NCBI GenBank assembly: GCA_027459565.1
Contig: DAIDIA010000289.1
Coordinates: 1-13,726 of the forward strand
Length of the DNA stretch: 13,726 nucleotides
Source: Acidimicrobiaceae bacterium
GTDB taxonomy: Bacteria; Actinomycetota; Acidimicrobiia; Acidimicrobiales; Bog-793
Direction of reading: 5' to 3'
Shown: positions 1-7,137 of the stretch, in pieces
Layout of the letters: each line of letters begins with the position of its first letter
Numbering within the stretch: position 1 is the first letter of the stretch
The notes under the pieces: generated by a model
What the model was told of the DNA's origin: nothing
The model's input: only the letters and a program-made list of their open reading frames with translations
Databases searched by the model: none
Program-made: the position numbers and the translations under genes

Positions 1-778
1 GGGGAATGCGCGCCAGTGCCTGCTCCGCGAGAGCTTCCACGTCATCACTGACCGCAATTGCCGCCTCTAACTCACTTGCTGCTCGATCTGCCGCAATTCT
101 GGAGCTCTCTTCCGCGCCAACAAGCTGAGCCCGAATGGCATCGATGGACTCCAAGACCCTTGACGCCACGGATTCAACCACGTTGACCATCGACTCTTTA
201 CCGGCGCGTACCTGTTCAAGTTGAATCAGAAGGGCGCGACGACGTTCCGCGAGGTCAGCGAGAATTTTCAGACGGGTCTCGCGAGCCTCCTCAATCATCA
301 CGCGGCATTCATTCTTGGTCTTCTCAATCAATTGCGCGGACTCTGTGCGGGCGTGGTCAACCAAGGAAGTCGCCGCTGCTGCTGCCTCGCTCTTTCGTGT
401 CTGGGAGATCTTCTCAGCTCCGGTGATGATCTCTGCGGCCTGACGCTCCGCCTTCAAAACAATCGCATGCGCAGACTCCCGCGCCGTCTGGAGCACTCGC
501 GTCATCTCTTCGCCAAGCACTCGAGTGAGCACCTCTTCGTCGACATCCATCTCCGCGGAAACCGTCAGAGGAGGGGCAGCTTGCCGGATATTGGTCGCGG
601 ACCGGTATTCCGCCAGTTCGGACCGTAGGCCTCGAACCTGCGCCGCTACTTCAGCGAGGAAACGTCGCACCGCCTCGGGATCGAGTCCCTTGCGGGCGCC
701 TGGGAACGGATGATTCGCAATGTCCTCTGGACCCAGATTGCGCCCAGAGTTTGACGAGGAAGGAGTTTGATCTGGCAC
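1..778 (-). CDS. DivIVA-domain coiled-coil protein (C-terminus beyond the window edge)
   Basis: This frame is open from a GTG at 778 to the left edge, giving about 259 residues with no stop, so the C-terminus is missing. Residues about 15-60 carry a DivIVA-like N-terminal signature: a DI-x4-F segment, then RKGLDPEAVRRFLAEVA. The rest is an almost uninterrupted Ala/Glu/Arg-rich heptad pattern, predicted long coiled coil. DivIVA/Wag31/GpsB-type proteins form membrane-associated scaffolds at poles and septa and guide cell-wall synthesis; a role of that kind is inferred here. The GTG follows the stop of the upstream protease gene by 18 nt in the same frame, and no in-frame start lies between, so the two are probably co-transcribed. 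No good Shine-Dalgarno is visible. It could also be another coiled-coil scaffold with a DivIVA-like head. Confidence 0.85.
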   Translation of the reverse strand, partial: MPDQTPSSSNSGRNLGPEDIANHPFPGARKGLDPEAVRRFLAEVAAQVRGLRSELAEYRSATNIRQAAPPLTVSAEMDVDEEVLTRVLGEEMTRVLQTARESAHAIVLKAERQAAEIITGAEKISQTRKSEAAAAATSLVDHARTESAQLIEKTKNECRVMIEEARETRLKILADLAERRRALLIQLEQVRAGKESMVNVVESVASRVLESIDAIRAQLVGAEESSRIAADRAASELEAAIAVSDDVEALAEQALARIP

Positions 779-796
779 AACACAAAGACTATGCCC

Positions 797-1993
797 TTAG
801 CGGGGCGGTCTCTTAAAAATGCGCCCTCCAAGACGCTCAAGGTCTTGTATCGCCTGCGAAATCGAAGCTACCGGGAACACGCGGAGTTTGGGTCCGGCAT
901 TCGCCTGTGCCAATCGGAACTCTGATTTTGGAACAAAGAAAACGCTTGCACCATCATTGCGGACTGCAATCGTCTTCTGCCGTACCCCGCCAACGTCGCC
1001 AACCGCGCCATCCATCGCAATAGTGCCGGTGGCGGCGATCGCGAGGCCATGCGTCAAATCCAGCAGGTCAAGTTTCTGGATTATGCCGAGGGTGAACGCG
1101 AGCCCAGCTGAAGGCCCGATAATACCCTCAGCGTCAAGATTTATTGGGAATGGCTGATTCACGACCTGATACATCGGCATCAAGACGACGCCGAGGCACG
1201 GCGTACCGGTGCGGGCTCGGATCGACCGATCGATTATCCCCGTGCGTGGGATGCATACCTCACCTCCCGCGCCCTTCGCGCTTAGCTGCCCCGGTCGAAT
1301 CACCACAGCGTGTCGCTTGGAATGTCCAAAGTGATGAACGGTCAATGCCACGGGTTCGCCGATGCGATAGCGCAGAAGTTCCTCGCGAAGTGAGGCAGAA
1401 TCACTGACTGCAACTCCGCCTACATCTTGAATAACGTCTCCCACCTCCAGCGAACCTTCCGATGCTGCGGTGGCGGCCGGTGAATGCGACTCAATCTCAT
1501 ACACCGCGACTCCGGTCGGCCGCGCACTGATTGCATAGCCCAATTGTCTCAACGCAACATATGTAGCTGCCTGCTGCGCAGATGCCATGTCAAGCACACC
1601 TTGCTCGTCGTAGATGGCCTGCGAGTTTGTACCGAGAATCTGGCCGTTCGAGACAATCTGATTGTCCGGATTCAGGCGGAAAAAGAGGAAGTTGATTGCG
1701 CGAAGCGGTACGAGGTTGACGTCGACAAGCGACACCGAGCCTGACGTTGGAGGGGGTGGTTGCCCTGGAATTGAAATGAGCTTGGAGATCTCCACGGTGG
1801 ATCCTGGCGTGATTGCCTCATAGGGAACCGTCACCACGCTTGCAACGATCACCAGCGTCACGATAACTATGGCGCTAACGACGCCGAGCCGGAGGTTCCG
1901 CCGCCGCGCTTCAATTCGACCGATAGGATCGGTGTCACGAGCTGTTTCGCGTCGCCGAGAGGTCTGATGATCCTTCACGTAGAGGCCCCGCAT
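797..1993 (-). CDS. Membrane-anchored PDZ/Lon-like serine protease (YlbL type)
   Basis: Predicted 398 aa. A basic N-terminus (residues 1-36) is followed by one hydrophobic segment (about 37-56), so the body should lie outside the membrane. A PDZ-like region covers about 160-235, and a Lon-type S16 protease domain about 260-388. The catalytic Ser is visible in GPSAGL (Ser295) and the Lys in GGVRQKT (Lys340), the Ser/Lys dyad of Lon, so this protease appears active. The family resembles Bacillus YlbL and, from memory, M. tuberculosis Rv3194c. The frame stays open further upstream to 2299, but that part lies antisense to the HEAT gene and has no family character, so I chose the ATG at 1993, just before the basic tail. 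A DivIVA-domain gene follows after 18 nt. The substrate is unknown; envelope protein quality control is the likely role. Confidence 0.92.
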   Translation of the reverse strand: MRGLYVKDHQTSRRRETARDTDPIGRIEARRRNLRLGVVSAIVIVTLVIVASVVTVPYEAITPGSTVEISKLISIPGQPPPPTSGSVSLVDVNLVPLRAINFLFFRLNPDNQIVSNGQILGTNSQAIYDEQGVLDMASAQQAATYVALRQLGYAISARPTGVAVYEIESHSPAATAASEGSLEVGDVIQDVGGVAVSDSASLREELLRYRIGEPVALTVHHFGHSKRHAVVIRPGQLSAKGAGGEVCIPRTGIIDRSIRARTGTPCLGVVLMPMYQVVNQPFPINLDAEGIIGPSAGLAFTLGIIQKLDLLDLTHGLAIAATGTIAMDGAVGDVGGVRQKTIAVRNDGASVFFVPKSEFRLAQANAGPKLRVFPVASISQAIQDLERLGGRIFKRPPR

Positions 1994-2052
1994 TCCATTG
2001 AAACCTGTGACAGCCGAAACACAGGAGTGATGTTCGTGGTTCGGTTCCGACG

Positions 2053-2772
2053 TTGACCGACAGCTTGTCACAGGGAGAGGTGAGTGATCCCGGCAAGGCG
2101 ATGGCGCGGGGTGGTTCACACGGGGCCGGAAGAGGATTCGATACGTCAATCGCTGATGCCCTCCAGACAACTCAGGAAGAGCAGCGTCGGAGGGTTCTCG
2201 CAATTGCGAGTGGATACCGTGGCGATGAGCGTGCTGCCCGCGGATTTCTTTCTGACGTATCGCCCAAAGTAAGGTCAGCCGCTCTTGGAGCTCTTGCACG
2301 AATGCAGCGCGCCACAGAATCAGATGTTGTCAGTGCGCTTCAAGATGAGGCTGCCGAGGTTCGACGTGCAGCATGTGAACTCGCAGCGGGGCTGCCCCCT
2401 TCTGATTTCATCATTCTGCTAAACGACCCAGACCCCCGAGTCGTCGAAGCCTGCGCATTCGCTCTGGGGGAAAGTGGGGCTTATGACGCCGTGCCTGACT
2501 TGATTTCTGTCGCAAGAGATCATGATGATCCGCTGTGTCGCGAGACGGCGGTCGCCGCCCTAGGGAACATAGGAGACGAAAGAGCGCGCGAGACAATCAT
2601 CAATGCCTTGAATGACTCCGTGCAGATTCGACGCCGTGCGCTGATTGCGCTCGCAAACTATGGCGGTGACGAGGTACGCCAAGCGATCCAGGACCGGCTC
2701 ACCGACCGAGACTGGCAGGTCCGCCAGGCGGCGGAGGATCTTCTCAGTGTCAGCGAGGAGGTGCTGCCGTAA
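2053..2772 (+). CDS. HEAT-repeat scaffold protein
   Basis: Up to 239 aa, cytosolic, with no signal or membrane segment. From about residue 30 it is a tandem array of about 30-residue helical-pair repeats. Typical HEAT/PBS-lyase signatures recur, such as VRRAACELAAG, DPDPRVVEACAFALGESG, CRETAVAALGNIGDERA and WQVRQAAEDLLS. Such solenoids bind proteins; no enzyme motif is present. The start is uncertain: TTG 2053, GTG 2080 and ATG 2101 are all in frame ahead of the repeats. An AGGGAG (2072-2077) lies too close to the GTG, and AAGG precedes the ATG, so I give the longest frame. The gene diverges from the YlbL-type protease across about 60 nt. Its 3' end overlaps the convergent MreB-like gene by 23 nt. 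The neighbours suggest it may scaffold that actin-like protein or the protease, which is inference. Confidence 0.9.
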   Translation: MTDSLSQGEVSDPGKAMARGGSHGAGRGFDTSIADALQTTQEEQRRRVLAIASGYRGDERAARGFLSDVSPKVRSAALGALARMQRATESDVVSALQDEAAEVRRAACELAAGLPPSDFIILLNDPDPRVVEACAFALGESGAYDAVPDLISVARDHDDPLCRETAVAALGNIGDERARETIINALNDSVQIRRRALIALANYGGDEVRQAIQDRLTDRDWQVRQAAEDLLSVSEEVLP

Positions 2773-3760
2773 ACGAATCTTCGAGTTCTTGGAAGCTCGA
2801 TAGACAACGAGAAGCGCCGAGTACCCCAAGTCGTTCTGGTCGTTCGTACACGTGGATTGGGAGACCGATTGACTTTGCCAATACCTGTGCGAGTCCCCGA
2901 AGCTGAGACCCTCCGCCGGCAAGGACTATCCCCGACGTCACGAGATCATTGGAGATCTCCGGTGGAGATTCCGAAATAATACGGACGGCCGCATCGATTA
3001 CTAATGCGACCTCGCGAAGAAGGATCTCCGAAATCTCTCGATTGTCGATCAGTGCCCTGCGAAGTGAACCATTCGTCCGGTCTCGTCCCACAATCTCGAT
3101 GAAGACATCATCGTCGGACTCCCTCAGGACACCGCATTGGTCGCGAATCTGTCTTGCGACCTCCGAATCCACAACGAGATCATCCCGCTCAAGAAAGTTG
3201 AGCATGAGGGCGCGTACGAGCGATTCCCCTCCGAAATGCACCGTGGTGCCGATCACCACTCCCCCAAGAGCCACCGCCGCAAGATTGGTGATTTCGCCTC
3301 CGATATCGATGACCATCGAGCCAACGGGAGCCTCAATGGCAACCTTCGCTCCAAGCGCGGAGGCGAGAGGCTGCACAAGGAATCGCGTCTTATGGACTCC
3401 CGCCCGTTCCAGCGCGTTCGCAGTCGCGCGAAGCTGAACGGGCGTTGCCGTGAGCGGAATCGTCGCCAGCACGCGACGACGTCGAAGAAAGTTCCTTCCA
3501 GTCTGGTCGATGACGTGTTTGAGGAATAGCTCTGCCACGGAGATATCTTCGAGTTGACCCGCGTCGACCGGACGAACAACGAGCAGTTGGCCGGCTCCTT
3601 GCGCTGAGCTCCCGAGGGCCGATGCACCGTAAAACACCGGCCTTCCGGTCTCCTGATCAAGCGCCACGATCGTCGGTTGCTCGTAAATCACCTTGCCTTT
3701 TGCATTCGCAACCCTGGTATTAACGGAGCCGAAATCAATTGCGAGATCGCTTGCTAACAC
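2750..3760 (-). CDS. MreB/actin-like protein with altered active-site motifs
   Basis: 336 aa, the usual MreB length. The actin-fold order is intact: phosphate-1 loop AIDFGSVNT (residues 7-15), the segment matching MreB LIEEPMAAAIGA at 128-138, phosphate-2 loop IDIGGEITNLAAVALGG (151-167) and adenosine loop GIVLAGGGSQLRGL (277-290). Two deviations stand out. The MreB EEP that supplies the ATP-hydrolysis Glu reads VQP (Val129, Gln130), and the phosphate-2 DIGGGTT reads DIGGEIT. It may bind nucleotide yet hydrolyse poorly. It is not in an mreBCD cluster, so it is more likely a specialised paralogue than the main cell-shape MreB. The GTG at 3760 begins directly before the conserved strand. The promoter appears to be CTGACA-17-TAGGAT just upstream, with an inverted repeat beyond it. 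The 3' end overlaps the HEAT gene by 23 nt. An FtsA/PilM/StbA-type actin homologue is less likely. Confidence 0.88.
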   Translation of the reverse strand: MLASDLAIDFGSVNTRVANAKGKVIYEQPTIVALDQETGRPVFYGASALGSSAQGAGQLLVVRPVDAGQLEDISVAELFLKHVIDQTGRNFLRRRRVLATIPLTATPVQLRATANALERAGVHKTRFLVQPLASALGAKVAIEAPVGSMVIDIGGEITNLAAVALGGVVIGTTVHFGGESLVRALMLNFLERDDLVVDSEVARQIRDQCGVLRESDDDVFIEIVGRDRTNGSLRRALIDNREISEILLREVALVIDAAVRIISESPPEISNDLVTSGIVLAGGGSQLRGLAQVLAKSIGLPIHVYERPERLGVLGASRCLSSFQELEDSFTAAPPR

Positions 3761-3810
3761 TTGGAACGCGCCATCAAAGCGGCCTCAAAAGGGTGCAGAT
3801 CATTCACGCC

Positions 3811-3839
3811 ATCCTAAAGTTGAAACGCGACGGTGTCAG
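3811..3839 (-). promoter_or_regulatory. Putative promoter of the MreB-like gene
   Basis: On the minus strand CTGACA (3839-3834) and TAGGAT (3816-3811) are separated by exactly 17 nt. They resemble the -35 TTGACA and the TANNNT -10 of actinobacterial housekeeping promoters. Transcription would start near 3804, leaving a leader of about 43 nt before the GTG at 3760. This is prediction from sequence only. Confidence 0.5.
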
Positions 3840-3845
3840 TGCTCT

Positions 3846-3866
3846 CCCTGACCTCCCAAGTCAGGG
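3846..3866. promoter_or_regulatory. Perfect 7-bp inverted repeat between divergent promoters (candidate operator)
   Basis: CCCTGAC (3846-3852) and GTCAGGG (3860-3866) are perfect inverted copies around a 7-nt spacer. The repeat lies 6 bp upstream of the -35 of the MreB-like promoter and 9 bp upstream of a -10-like TAACTT for the HtrA-like gene. One bound regulator could control both genes. If the HtrA-like gene really starts at the GTG at 3833, the repeat is inside coding sequence and the reading is weaker. Confidence 0.4.
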
Positions 3867-3875
3867 TATACGGAC

Positions 3876-3881
3876 TAACTT
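3876..3881 (+). promoter_or_regulatory. Putative -10 box for a leaderless start of the HtrA-like gene
   Basis: TAACTT (TANNNT type) ends 8 nt before the GTG at 3890, the spacing expected when transcription begins at or next to the start codon. No convincing -35 is seen. A TATAC sequence also lies at 3867-3871. Support is moderate to weak. Confidence 0.35.
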
Positions 3882-3889
3882 TGACCGCC

Positions 3890-5104
3890 GTGGCGGACTT
3901 CGCTGATGACTTCGACGAGATTCCAGACGAAGAAGTCTCTGGTTCGATGCTGCCGCGTGAGGATCGACTCTGGAGACACCCCTCGGAGTTCCACAAGGAG
4001 GTTCCCCTCAGCCTCGATCCATTGGCGGTGCGTCGAAAATGGCTTCAAACCCAACCGACGCGTGCGAGCGCCTGGACCGCGGGACTCGTCGGAGCGCTAC
4101 TGGCGACAGGGCTCGTCGTGCTCGGAACCCACCTTGCCAGGGCGCTGACGGGAGACTCGTCTCCCACGGCGCCATCGCTAAGTTCAGTAACGATCGCCAC
4201 TGTCGCTCCCGATGCCGACATCACCCCGGCAATAGCCGGATTTGGCTCAGGAGTGACCAACGCCGTCAGTCGCACCTCAAGGGCAATGGCGCAGGTAGCG
4301 GTTACCGTTGATGGCGAGCACAAGGAAGAGTATGGGCTCATTGTCAACAGCGCGGGTTATCTCGTCGCCCCGTTCACTCAAGGCAGCGACACGTCAAGCA
4401 TCCTCGTCACGCTTGATAGCGGCGTCCAGTACGTCGGAACGATTGCCGGCGAGGATCCGAACGTTGGAATCGACCTTCTGCACATCAACGGTGCTTCAGG
4501 CCTTCCCATCGCCAGTTTCGCGGGCGGAAATCCGGCGCAGGCGGGGAGTCTCGTAGTAGCGATCACCTCCACCAAGGGAGCAATGGCTGTCGGAACGCTC
4601 CGCAAGTTCAAAGCTCCTCCGGTCTTAAACTCGGTGGCAATCTCCGCTGCCCTCGCGACCGATCTCAATAGCGCCGTGACTCCGCCTGGCTCGGTGATGC
4701 TCAACGGACTCGGCCATATCTCAGGGTTCGTAATCGGCGTCGCATCGGGGAGAATCGTTGTCGCACCTGGATCTCTCGTGTCGGCCGCTGTCGATCGACT
4801 GATATCCGCGCAGGTGTTGAGTGCGCGATCACTCGGCATCTCCTGCGAGACATCGCAAATTTCCGCGTCGCTACCTCAAGGTGTGAGAATCCTGTCGGTC
4901 GCCGAAGGTTCGGCGGGCGCAAACGCCGGTCTCTCCAAGGGTGAAATCATCGTTGGAGTCAACGGGATGACCGTGATCTCAAAATCGATGTTCGATCGTG
5001 CACTCCAACAGGCTTCACCGCGGGCGCCACTGGTTCTCACGGTTCTCTCGGGATCTTCCCCCAGAACAGTCATCGTTCCCGCAACAGTCGCGACAACTCC
5101 TTGA
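3890..5104 (+). CDS. Membrane HtrA-like (S1C) PDZ protein lacking the catalytic triad
   Basis: Residues here are numbered from the alternative upstream GTG at 3833 (423 aa); my preferred start is the GTG at 3890 (404 aa). The order is an acidic N-terminus, the actinobacterial motif EDRLWRHPSE (43-52), one membrane helix (about 80-102), a trypsin-like fold (about 140-325) and a PDZ domain (about 330-412). The protease core keeps its scaffold (GLIVNSAGYLV, GIDLLHI with Asp214, NGLGHISGFVIG). The catalytic His motif (usually TNNHV) reads APFTQG (179-184), and the serine loop NPGNSGGPL reads TPPGSVML (283-290). It is therefore probably a pseudoprotease that binds peptides outside the membrane through its PDZ domain. 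The gene diverges from the MreB-like gene. The 3' end converges on the globin gene with a 20-nt gap. Confidence 0.88.
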   Translation: MADFADDFDEIPDEEVSGSMLPREDRLWRHPSEFHKEVPLSLDPLAVRRKWLQTQPTRASAWTAGLVGALLATGLVVLGTHLARALTGDSSPTAPSLSSVTIATVAPDADITPAIAGFGSGVTNAVSRTSRAMAQVAVTVDGEHKEEYGLIVNSAGYLVAPFTQGSDTSSILVTLDSGVQYVGTIAGEDPNVGIDLLHINGASGLPIASFAGGNPAQAGSLVVAITSTKGAMAVGTLRKFKAPPVLNSVAISAALATDLNSAVTPPGSVMLNGLGHISGFVIGVASGRIVVAPGSLVSAAVDRLISAQVLSARSLGISCETSQISASLPQGVRILSVAEGSAGANAGLSKGEIIVGVNGMTVISKSMFDRALQQASPRAPLVLTVLSGSSPRTVIVPATVATTP

Positions 5105-5124
5105 TCGCCCACGTCATGGCTACG

Positions 5125-5532
5125 TCACCTTTGGAGGATCGACAGGCCTCCGTGATTGACGAGAAACTGCGAAGTGTCGCGGAGATAGTCACGCAAGATC
5201 TCAGCATCTTCCGCGGAAGTGGGCCTTCCTTCGCCAGATAGCAAGTCATCCAGCGAGGCAAGCATATGGCTCAGCCATATGTCGCGTGCCCGTTGATCGA
5301 TGACGAAATCCATGTGACGGAGCCGAAGGCGAGGATGTCCGCGTTCTTGGTCGTAGGTATTGGGACCGCCAAAGTACTGTACGAGAAAGAGCCGCAACCG
5401 ACGCTCCGCTGGGCCGAGGTCGCTCGGATACATCGGACGCAGTACGGGGTCGTCACTCACTCGACTGTAGAAGCCCCTGACGAGTTCGATAAAGAATTCC
5501 TCGCCGCCGAGCCGTTCGTAGATTGACGTCAT
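5125..5532 (-). CDS. glbO: Group II truncated haemoglobin (trHbO type)
   Basis: 135 aa from the ATG at 5532, the usual length. It matches M. tuberculosis GlbO across its length, including SDDPVLRPMYPSDL, AERRLRLFLVQYFGGP and RGHPRLRLRH. Key haem-pocket residues are present: Tyr22 (B10), Tyr35 (CD1), proximal His73 (F8) and Trp86 (G8). In this family the protein binds O2 and handles NO, peroxide or redox stress in the cytosol, sometimes near membranes. The frame is open upstream to 5601, but the extra 23 residues are not globin-like and GlbO proteins start just before this point. The gene is divergent from the zincin homologue (88-nt gap) and convergent with the HtrA-like gene. No Shine-Dalgarno is evident, and I see no link to the neighbours beyond proximity. 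Confidence 0.93.
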   Translation of the reverse strand: MTSIYERLGGEEFFIELVRGFYSRVSDDPVLRPMYPSDLGPAERRLRLFLVQYFGGPNTYDQERGHPRLRLRHMDFVIDQRARDIWLSHMLASLDDLLSGEGRPTSAEDAEILRDYLRDTSQFLVNHGGLSILQR

Positions 5533-5608
5533 GGTGAGCCAATGCTTACCAAAGGACTCTGGCGTATGCCACATGCAGACCGCGGGCCCCTTTTGACCCA
5601 AACGCCGG

Positions 5609-5614
5609 TAGATT
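5609..5614 (+). promoter_or_regulatory. -10 box placing transcription start at the zincin-homologue ATG
   Basis: TAGATT is followed by 6 nt and then the ATG at 5621, so the initiating A would be the first base of the start codon, a leaderless mRNA. The only purine stretch before the ATG (AAGG, 5616-5619) is too close to act as a Shine-Dalgarno. A TTGACC at 5593-5598 is only 10 nt from the box, so it is not a matching -35. Confidence 0.5.
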
Positions 5615-5620
5615 CAAGGT

Positions 5621-6823
5621 ATGTCTTCTAACGACCCATACGGTGATTTTGGGGGCGATATGGGTCGCTTCATTCCGAGCATGTTCGCGGACGTCATGAA
5701 AATGATGCAGGTGCAAGATCCAACACAGTTTGACCTCATCTCGCAGCTGGCGATGAGCATCGTTGCGGATCCAGAGGAGAAGAATGTCGATCCGAAAGAT
5801 CGAATCGTCGCCGATGAACTCGCCCGAATCGCGGAGCTACACGTTGCCGACGTCACGGGAATGCCGACGACACCGTCGGGCCAACCGGTGACGGTTCACA
5901 CCCTGACCCGTACGGCATGGGTACAGCGGAGTCTCATCCGATGGAAGGGCCTGCTGGGAGAGATGGTACGTGCGCGCAATCAGGCGGGCCGAGGCGCCAG
6001 CGACGACGAGACCAACGTTGACCACGAAGACATGTCGGCGATGATGGAGAAATGGTTCACCATGCTTGGGCCAACGCTCGCCGCGATGCAAATTGGTTCG
6101 GCAATCGGCCATCTCGGCAAGCGGTCGCGCGGTCAATATGACCTACTGCTTCCTGGTGACTTCGCCGACGGGCCCGCGATTATCATCAACAATCGCAAAG
6201 CCTTCGCGAACGACTGGTCGCTGCCCGAAGACGACGTCATGCTCTGGTTGACCGTGAATGACCTCACGGTGCATAGCGTGCTTTCTCGGCCACACGTATC
6301 GCAGCGCCTTCGTGGCCTGATACTCGCACACGCGGCAACACTCAGCATCGATGCGCAGGGCCTGCAACATCAACTTGAGTCAACAATGCCCTCGAACATG
6401 TCGGAACTTGCGGAAATCCTCAGTGGATCGAACGCAATTGAGGCAAAGCAGGTTTCGGAGAATCAACACCAGACCCAACGCGAGCTCGAAACCTTGGTCA
6501 CGGTCATACGTGGCTACGCCGACTGGGTGTCACAAACCGTCGCCGAACGCGCAATAGGGGCACGCACATTAATAGAAGAGGCAATCAAGCGGTCGCGAAT
6601 CGAGCGCTCCGATGACGAGGTCGCAGGCGACGCGATTGTCGGGGTGGAGCAGAGTCCGGAAATGTACGATCTGGGCCGCCGCTTCATTCAAGGCGTGATC
6701 GAGCGGGATGGTGATCGCAGTCTGTCTCAGATCTGGGTCGTCGAATCGAATCTCCCGACACCCGCCGAACTCAAAGCCCCCGGACTGTGGCTTGAACGGA
6801 TTCGGATTGAGCACCTGTTATGA
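5621..6823 (+). CDS. DUF2342/zincin-family homologue lacking the HExxH zinc motif
   Basis: 400 aa, cytosolic. The domain organisation matches the actinobacterial zinc-dependent metalloprotease/'F420 biosynthesis-associated' family (DUF2342, Zincin_2; M. tuberculosis Rv3195 from memory). Visible family features are the N-terminal amphipathic region, FTMLGPTLAAMQIGSAIGHLGKRSRGQYDLLLP (about 146-178), and LWLTV (208-212) leading into the expected metal site. At that site, where the family has a HEVTH-like HExxH, this protein reads NDLTV (213-217). No HExxH occurs anywhere, so zinc proteolysis is unlikely. The C-terminus keeps the family's MYDLGRRFIQGVIERDG segment (349-364), so the gene is not decaying. 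ATG 5621 is favoured by the -10 box 6 nt upstream. It ends 20 nt from a convergent small gene. A structural or regulatory role is inferred. Confidence 0.85.
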   Translation: MSSNDPYGDFGGDMGRFIPSMFADVMKMMQVQDPTQFDLISQLAMSIVADPEEKNVDPKDRIVADELARIAELHVADVTGMPTTPSGQPVTVHTLTRTAWVQRSLIRWKGLLGEMVRARNQAGRGASDDETNVDHEDMSAMMEKWFTMLGPTLAAMQIGSAIGHLGKRSRGQYDLLLPGDFADGPAIIINNRKAFANDWSLPEDDVMLWLTVNDLTVHSVLSRPHVSQRLRGLILAHAATLSIDAQGLQHQLESTMPSNMSELAEILSGSNAIEAKQVSENQHQTQRELETLVTVIRGYADWVSQTVAERAIGARTLIEEAIKRSRIERSDDEVAGDAIVGVEQSPEMYDLGRRFIQGVIERDGDRSLSQIWVVESNLPTPAELKAPGLWLERIRIEHLL

Positions 6824-6843
6824 CGGTGCGACGGGAATCCTCA

Positions 6844-7131
6844 CTAGACAGCGAGTGACTCCTCGGGGACTCCAAGGTCCCATTCGAGCAGCAGATTCTC
6901 ACGCTCGGCATCGCGCGCAACTCGTTCACGATTGCGTCGAAACTGTGGATCATGCGGAGGGAGCAGGACAAGTCGGGCCAACGCGCGCTCGCGAAATGGC
7001 TCAATTACTGCGCGGTCGCCAAATTCGGATTCAACCTCCCAGTGGGGAGCGACTGGACCGAGGTAGACAATGCGCACGTGGCCCTTTGGGGGCTCAGGGG
7101 CACTTGTCGGTGCGTGGTAATCGGTGCTCAT
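6844..7131 (-). CDS. Small uncharacterised protein
   Basis: 95 aa, soluble, with no domain I recognise. It has a Pro-rich N-terminus, then a compact region beginning GHVRIVYLGPVAPHWEVESEFGD, followed by a charged Arg/Glu-rich helical second half and an acidic end (EWDLGVPEES). The coding call rests on the start. ATG 7131 is preceded by GAGGAG (7143-7138) at 6 nt, one of the few strong ribosome-binding sites in the window. A TAGACT (7164-7159) sits at -10 distance for a short leader. It is convergent with the zincin homologue (20-nt gap) and divergent from the WhiB gene. Whether it works with either is unknown. Confidence 0.75.
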   Translation of the reverse strand: MSTDYHAPTSAPEPPKGHVRIVYLGPVAPHWEVESEFGDRAVIEPFRERALARLVLLPPHDPQFRRNRERVARDAERENLLLEWDLGVPEESLAV

Positions 7132-7137
7132 CCTCTA

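Noticed and set aside
1994..2299. N-terminal extension of the YlbL-type protease
   Set aside because: Antisense to the HEAT gene and low in coding character; the known layout begins with the basic tail before the membrane helix.
5593..5598. TTGACC as the -35 of the zincin-homologue promoter
   Set aside because: Spacing to the TAGATT box is only 10 nt.
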